From: Chara braunii
Taxonomy: Eukaryota; Streptophyta; Charophyceae; Charales; Characeae
Length of the DNA stretch: 35,461 nt
Assembly (NCBI GenBank): GCA_003427395.1
Contig: BFEA01000009.1
Span: forward strand, 6,627,148 to 6,662,608
Reading direction: 5' to 3'
Positions within the stretch are counted from its first letter, which is position 1. Every line of letters begins with the position of its first letter. This document shows positions 30,717 through 35,461 of this stretch, one piece after another. The notes below the pieces were generated by a model, which saw only the letters and a program-made list of their open reading frames with translations, made no database searches and had not been told where the DNA came from. A program made the translations under genes and the position numbers.

Positions 30717-30898
30717 TCTTCATAGTGTACGGTATTCATGCACGATAGAGGTTGGTGATTCGGGTGGTTTACAATAATCGATATTGTAAGACTGCTATCA
30801 GGAAAGTTTGAGCACATCTTGTTAGTAGGCTTGATATCGAGCCGGCTTGGAAGGACATGATTGTTTGACGTACGCGTATCTTTTGGAGTTGAAACCAA

Positions 30899-31162
30899 TC
30901 TGTTGGAGATTTGATACATAATTTTCGGGTTGTGGCTCGGGAAGGTGATTTTGGGTGTAAATGTCAGGATTCTGACGAGTCGTTTCCACGGGTTGAGGGG
31001 CACGTCTCGTTTCGCATTAGCAATGTTGATTTTTTTCCTCGCTGCATGCGGAATTCTAAAAATGTACTTCGACCTGGTGGATTCAATCCTGTCCAACAAC
31101 TGAAGAAGCAGATTCTCAAATCTTTCTCAATTTTTGACTGTCTACCTGAATTGTTTCTGTAG
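30899..31162 (+). pseudogene. CxC...GHV motif region before RT
   Basis: A frame of about 88 codons contains CKC (30,956-30,964), then GHVSFRISNV, then RPGGFNP, ending at a stop at 31,160-31,162. A Cys-x-Cys followed by GHV and an FR/FNP-like end is the pattern I associate with the segment just before the RT in N-terminal-GIY-YIG Penelope elements, where a small zinc-binding role has been suggested. The match is by eye, so the functional reading is tentative. Confidence 0.55.
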
Positions 31163-31230
31163 CCTGATGACGTGGTGCTTCTTTCTTCCTGCATTTCCGA
31201 TCGTAGGTCTTCTGAATCGTCAGACTCTGA

Positions 31231-31326
31231 TTTATTGACTTTCTCCGATGCAGCACTTCGTCCACATCTTGATCGACTTTCTCAATTTATTGACTTTCTC
31301 CGATGCAGCAGTTCGTCCACATCTTG
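31231..31326 (+). repeat. 55-bp tandem duplication within the RT-coding region
   Basis: TTTATTGACTTTCTCCGATG starts at 31,231 and again at 31,286. The shared stretch runs about 41 bases through CGTCCACATCTTG with one difference. 55 is not a multiple of three, so the duplication shifts the frame between copies. Confidence 0.9.
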
Positions 31327-31404
31327 CAATCTGTAGCAGTTCTCTCCACTTGATCATAATCTTGGTGAATCCGGTTGTATTCGGGTCAAGCTTTCTCAGA
31401 TTTT

Positions 31405-31738
31405 TGCTTTTGTTCATTATCAGTTGGAAATTTAGAAAACACATTTGTTGTGGTATCTGGACAGTTGTTGCGCCAGGAGGTGGGCATTCCTATGGGGCCA
31501 AACGATGAGCCCTGCACTTGCTTGTTTGCTCTGTGCCTTTGACAAATTCAACTTTCTGTCGTTGTTGAAGAAACAAAAGGCATTCGTGCATGGGTGTAGG
31601 ATTGGTGATGATGTCTCATTTTTTGTCAAGTTCCACATTTCTGATTCTTCTTCTAGAGTGGCAGCTGAGACTATTCTGAGAGATTTTAGCTCTTGTTATG
31701 ACGAGGCACTGGTATTGGAACAGGACGTATGCTTATGA
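31405..31738 (+). pseudogene. Reverse transcriptase palm (broken)
   Basis: One frame gives NTFVVVSGQLLRQEVGIPMG (31,438-31,497) then PNDEP; GIPMG is the conserved RT motif 4 in the form typical of Penelope elements. A frameshift between about 31,510 and 31,540 leads to FDKFNFLSLLKKQ and then CRIGDDVSFFVKF, in which DD (31,607-31,612) occupies the catalytic position (usual form RYIDD). Further on, ALVLEQD matches the segment after the catalytic box. The reading frame ends at 31,738. Confidence 0.82.
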
Positions 31739-31984
31739 TACTGGATGATCCATGCAAAGTTGTGTGCATGGCCAACCATAAGAGTTAGGCAGGTGCAGTC
31801 AACAGGACAGAAGGTTAACCGAACCCCCCATTTTCACCCCCATTTATAACAAAACCAATGAGCCATTTCAACCATACTTCACACCAATCTGTAGAGTGCA
31901 CTTCTTACAAACTTATTGTAAAAAGAAACCTAGGGGTGAAAAGTGGCGGTACCTGTTAACCATTTGTGGTGTGGTTCTTTTCTC

Positions 31985-32237
31985 CATCGCGCCAAGTATT
32001 CAAGATTACCATTCATTTTCTAGCCGGCAGCAGAAGCTCGCGGTCATTGGTTCTTTTCTCCATCACGCCAGAACCGTTACTTCTATTCCTGGTTTGGAAT
32101 TGCCTTTCGTTTTCATGTTGAAACATGAGCTGTGGATGAGGAGGTACCCTGATAATTTTTGGCATAGAGCATTGACTAATTTTTCAAGGAAATTTGCTCA
32201 CTGTTGGCGGCATTGGATGCCCATTCTTACCAATTAG
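31985..32237 (+). pseudogene. RT thumb-like segment
   Basis: A frame open to 32,237 encodes QQKLAVIGSFLHHARTVTS, then ELPFVFMLKHELWMRRYPDN and FWHRALTNF. The order (basic helix with a small-residue turn, then a helix ending in a YP motif) resembles the region after the RT palm in Penelope/TERT-type enzymes. No GIY-YIG sequence follows it, which supports the permuted order. The sequence between 31,740 and 31,985 carries several stops. Confidence 0.6.
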
Positions 32238-32460
32238 GGATAGTTGTGGGATGGAAGGTTAAACAGAGAGCTATTATACGTGATGCTATTATAATAATAG
32301 TGTCTTTGAAACAAACACGAACGGGTCGCAACACTCAGAATGTTATCAATTGGTCGTGCAGACAGTGGGTGTGGGACCATTTCATCTGATGAAGGAGACC
32401 ATTCCGGTTAAACGACTGATTTACGGGTTTTTTTTCCCGGTTTTGTCTTTTCGGTCAGCC

Positions 32461-32615
32461 TGCGGGTTTCAGTCCTGGGGTCTTGACTTGTATTGATGGA
32501 CCCTCGGTTTGAGTCCTGGGGCCCATAGCGGTCTATGTTTTTTCATTTACCTGCGGGTTCCAGTCCCGAGGTTTGGTCATATATCAGGTAAGACCCGCGG
32601 GTTTCAGTCCCGGGG
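32461..32615 (+). repeat. Four T-arm/B-box-like stem-loops
   Basis: TGCGGGTTTCAGTCCTGGGG (32,461), CCTCGGTTTGAGTCCTGGGG (32,502), CTGCGGGTTCCAGTCCCGAG (32,551) and CGCGGGTTTCAGTCCCGGGG (32,596) each form a short G-C stem around a 7-base loop. The core GGTTTGAGTCC is close to the tRNA T-arm/Pol III B-box. Spacings are 41, 49 and 45 bp. Confidence 0.7.
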
Positions 32616-32899
32616 CTCTCGAGCAGTCATTCGTTTTTCGTATTCTGAAGGTCGGCAGACCGATGCTTGACTAGTTCTTTGGAAGTGGAAGGTCGTGAAG
32701 GTTTCTTTCTTTCAATAGTTCTTAGGACACAGGATATAAATTGGTACGTCTACATTTGTTAGATACCTCACGACCGACAAAAGACCCCTGAAGAGTCGCC
32801 GGTGGCGGCCGGCCAAAACTAGTTGGCTCGTAGCCATCTATGCTTCATGTTTCACTGATTTTGAGTCGCGTCCAGGAGACCGCTTTTTATCCTTGTGTT

Positions 32900-32904
<5 letters not shown>
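32616..32904. other. Unassigned DNA
   Basis: No gene is recognised. It includes a GC-rich patch, GGTGGCGGCCGGCC, near 32,800 that may be part of the Penelope-like element's 3' region. Confidence 0.35.

Positions 32905-32943
<39 letters not shown>
32905..32943. repeat. (CT)n microsatellite
   Basis: About 19 uninterrupted CT units; the GA frames seen on the minus strand are artefacts of this run. Confidence 0.97.
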
Positions 32944-32946
<3 letters not shown>

Positions 32947-33109
32947 TGGTACTTCTGAATGCGTTTGGTGTGGATTCTGACGTTGTCCTGCCGATACTGG
33001 CTGTATGCTGAGTCACTGTGCAAATCACAGGTAGGGTGCCCGAAGTGCAATTGCGAACCGTATCTTGGCCCACTTTATTCTTCCTCCTCGCAGTTGAGCT
33101 GGACTGGTT

Positions 33110-33752
33110 AGGGTGAAAAAAAAAAAAAAAAAAAAAAAAGGGTGTTGGTTTATAGTTATTCTAGGATTTTTTGCTGAGGGCGGTTGTAGTTTTTGTTTCA
33201 GTTTTTTTGTTTGGGGTTGATTTTTGTCTTCTTTTTTTTGAGGGGGGGAGAATGGGTGGGGGGGGGTGTTGATTTTTTTCGTCATACACTTTTGTCTAAA
33301 ACCAGCAGCACATCCAGCTATCGGCCTCGGGAAGCCGCCCGCCGCCGATTCCATTTATTTATGGCGCTGGCCCTCCAAAAATCTCATAGGCGACGAGTTT
33401 TATTTTCAGCAAGGCTGGGGCCTTGTACTGGCACGGAAGATCGATCTGAGAGTGAGAATACTTTTGGTTCAAAAAAAAAAAAAAAAAGAGAGGGATAGTT
33501 TATGCATTTTGGGTCTCTTTGGAGGGGAGGTTTGCAAATTTGTTCTCTTGAGAATTTGATGCACTCGACTAGATGAATGATATAGATTGGAGCATTTGTT
33601 CCCCACCCCCTTCTTCACCAAAAAAAAACAAAAAGACGAAGAAGATGCACTAGACTTAGATGATATGATTTTTATTTTATTTTTTTTTCTTAACAGGATG
33701 ATGGCTCTCTCGGAATTTAGGAATTTACAATGAAAAGTTCTACTGTTCTCTC

Positions 33753-33791
<39 letters not shown>

Positions 33792-34262
33792 AGAAGAAGA
33801 AGGAGAAGAATTTAGGACTTTTCCTCCGCTGAATTCGTTACAGGGGCGTGGCTCAGCCTGAGGGTTAGGGTTGAGGCCCGCCGCCCCTGGAGCGAGGTCC
33901 CACTAGCAAAGAGGATTTAGATTGAATGCCTTAAACTGGATGTGTTTGTGGAAAGGTGCAGAAAAATTAATAAAAATTGGTGGTGTGGTTTATCTGCGCT
34001 CTCCGAGAGGAGCCCGAATCCGGACTCTTTTCTTTTTTTGAGTGTTGGCTGTCAAGGGGGGGGAAGGGGAGTATAAATGGATTTTAAAGGGGCTAAAGGG
34101 TTTTAAAGGGGGGTGCCTTATTTTGATTTGGTTATTTTCTTTTTTATCTTCAGTTCTGTGAGGAATTCTGATGTGACACTCAGCCAAAAGTTGTGTGTAT
34201 TGCAATATTTCACAACACATTTTTTTTTCATTTATTTTTTTTTCCTTTTTTTTTTTTTTTTT
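33110..34262. repeat. Region of repeated A/T homopolymers
   Basis: A runs at about 33,116-33,140, 33,471-33,487 and 33,755-33,789, and T-rich runs at 33,675-33,690 and 34,219-34,262, are separated by 200-450 bases of unassigned DNA. Several may be A-tails of short retroposed pieces in both orientations. No coding domain is recognised between them. At 33,843-33,900, after the longest A run, GGGGCGTGGCTCAGCCTGAG and a matching CGCCCC suggest a weak Pol III A-box-like start, unproven. Confidence 0.5.
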
Positions 34263-34274
34263 ATGCTGGGGCTT

Positions 34275-34354
34275 CCCGGGCCCATGCCCGGGGGTCATGC
34301 CCGGCTGGTCACCGGTCGCCAAACCGGGCGTGACGTTGGGACCCGGGCGCCCGG
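34275..34354 (-). other. GC-rich nested hairpin beside an A-tail
   Basis: GTCATGCCCGG (34,294-34,304) pairs with CCGGGCGTGAC (34,324-34,334), with outer CCCGGG repeats at 34,275, 34,342 and 34,350. On the minus strand it leads directly into an A-rich run (T-rich at 34,219-34,262). This looks like a short retroposed structured RNA; family unknown. Confidence 0.5.
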
Positions 34355-34511
34355 GATATCTCCCTATCCGTAGTAGCAGGTTAGTTTATTTTTGGCGTGC
34401 AACAGAAATCCAGGGGGGGAAAAAAAGGCTCGGAGTGACTGGTGGTTTAGTGATAGGACCATAAGAAGACTAGGATCATAGGAAAAGACTCTGAGCCCCC
34501 ACCAGTGTTAC

Positions 34512-34576
34512 GTTCATGCTAAGAAAGCACGAACCTGGCTGCCTTTACGACCAGGTTAATGCTTCAGAGCATGAAC
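34512..34576. other. Nested/alternative hairpin
   Basis: GTTCATGCT (34,512-34,520) is complementary to AGCATGAAC (34,568-34,576) and also, with one mismatch, to AGCACGAAC near 34,526-34,534. Inside is AACCTGG/CCAGGTT (34,532-34,538 and 34,551-34,557). Confidence 0.65.
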
Positions 34577-35461
34577 ATAGCCCTGATGGTTAGGTCCACT
34601 TTGAGGATCTGGAATCCCACACTCAAGGGGTTACTTCCGCAGCCCCTCCCCCACACTCCCCTTTTCCTCTCACCACCACCAAGCACAAATGTTGAGATGA
34701 AAAATTGAGAGGGGAGGGAGTACATGAACATAACAGAAAAAAAAAGAAGAAAAAAAAAAAAAAAACAGAATAATGTGCAAAGTTTCTTCAAAATCCGACA
34801 GCCTTTATTGGGCGAGAAATTTCTGCACATCGAATATTGGCCATCAGATTTCCGTGTGAAGACCGTTCTTTTCATTTTCCTTTTTTTTTCATTTTTTTTA
34901 AATGCGTGGATGTAGACCATCGAGCATACCCATTAGACATTCCCACCCTTGCATACGAGCGTCGACGAGTGAAGAATCAGTCTATACTGATAAAAGGTTT
35001 TTTTTTTTTTTTTAACCAGAAATTGAATCCAGTCACTCAGATAACACAAAAAGAGTCGGCGCTTCCCAACCAAAAAAAAAAAAAAAAAATCAGTTTGCCC
35101 CCCTGCCCCCCTCCCCCCCACCCCCCCACCCCTGAAAAGGAAAAAGGACGTCGGTCGCAGATCTCAACCACCATATGTGTGTGACCGATGAGATTTCGTA
35201 AATTTGCTATTACAGCAATTTCGCAACAGGGCCCCACTGAGACATCTGATATTTTGGTGGTCAGAAGAAGTGAACCTGGCCATAACAAAGACCAGGATCA
35301 TGTGAGATTAGCCCAAACGTAGCAGCAAGTGGGGCCTAGCAGTGGAACCTGTGCACAGACAGCTGTTTCCAGTTTTTTTTTTTTTGAACTTCGGGTTGAG
35401 GGCAACGCTTGTGGAGGTGATAATTGTGATAACGGACTCCTTGCTTTTCCCGGAAAAAAAA
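34577..35461. other. Unassigned DNA with homopolymers
   Basis: A/T runs at about 34,738-34,764, 34,877-34,900, 34,997-35,013, 35,072-35,089 and 35,373-35,386, and a C-rich run at 35,098-35,131. No coding domain, RNA gene or element end is recognised. Confidence 0.45.

Larger units (their letters stand above)
29390..32390 (+). mobile_element. Penelope-like element, N-terminal GIY-YIG, decayed
   Basis: In order on the plus strand: a charged N-terminal frame (29,390-29,731), a GIY-YIG nuclease split by one frameshift (29,734-30,310), a basic linker, a CxC...GHV motif region (30,899-31,162), RT core with GIPMG and a DD box (31,405-31,735), and an RT thumb-like segment (31,985-32,237). In canonical Penelope elements the GIY-YIG domain follows the RT; an N-terminal position is described for the Chlamys/Naiad type. 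At least four frame changes and several stops make it inactive. The exact ends are not determined; no flanking direct repeat was found. Confidence 0.82.

Noticed and set aside
32386-32420. Hammerhead ribozyme, since CTGATGA occurs just after the Penelope-like element and such elements can carry one
   Set aside because: The required GAAA after stem II is missing (TTAAACGA instead), stem II is weak, and no stem I/III pairing with a cleavage triplet is evident.
33843-33900. tRNA-derived SINE head
   Set aside because: The A-box match is imperfect, the B-box is poor and there is no matching tail; kept only as a remark.
33025-35288. Frames rich in Phe or Lys runs
   Set aside because: They are translations of poly-A/poly-T tracts.

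Overview
This window is nuclear DNA from a repeat-rich eukaryote, most likely of the green lineage. The reasons are plant-type L1 LINEs whose ORF2 ends in a zf-RVT-like zinc finger, a Penelope-like element of a type reported from green algae and protists, a U6 snRNA pseudogene, and abundant poly-A/poly-T tracts and microsatellites. A large-genome streptophyte alga such as Chara would fit, but that is an inference. I found no intact host protein-coding gene. Almost everything recognisable is a dead mobile element or a satellite-like repeat.

Layout. 1-8,000: a (GA)n tract, unassigned DNA, a 49-bp minisatellite (2,684-3,355), a 123-bp triple repeat (3,750-4,075), a cluster of short perfect hairpins (4,085-4,312), unassigned DNA with a perfect 14-bp GAAA-loop hairpin (4,916-4,947), and a 194-bp tandem duplication containing Ns (6,373-6,760). 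8,073-8,955: two stray copies of a LINE 3'-tail module. 9,430-9,467: an exact Nextera mate-pair junction adapter, so the assembly on either side of it may be chimeric. 9,468-12,980: LINE-1, minus strand, 5'-truncated and frameshifted. 13,137-13,801: a foldback element and a MITE. 14,132-14,222: a retroposed U6 pseudogene. 14,661-16,768: a 2.1-kb terminal-inverted-repeat element.

16,822-27,351: LINE-2, minus strand, about 10.5 kb and near full length (repeat-bearing 5' UTR, ORF1, endonuclease/RT ORF2, 3' tail), flanked by an exact 11-bp target-site duplication. It sits at the poly-A tail of LINE-3 (27,363-about 29,150, 5'-truncated), giving a nested pair; a second candidate duplication at 16,793 and 29,151 brackets both.

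29,390-32,390: on the plus strand, a decayed Penelope-like retroelement with its GIY-YIG endonuclease before the reverse transcriptase, a permuted order. Four T-arm-like stem-loops follow at 32,461-32,615. 32,600-35,461: a microsatellite, many A/T homopolymers and several GC-rich or nested hairpins, with no gene.

The elements work as layers. LINE machinery probably also mobilised the U6 copy and the tail modules, and the Penelope-like element is an independent retroelement lineage. All coding regions carry stops or frameshifts, so none is likely to be active.
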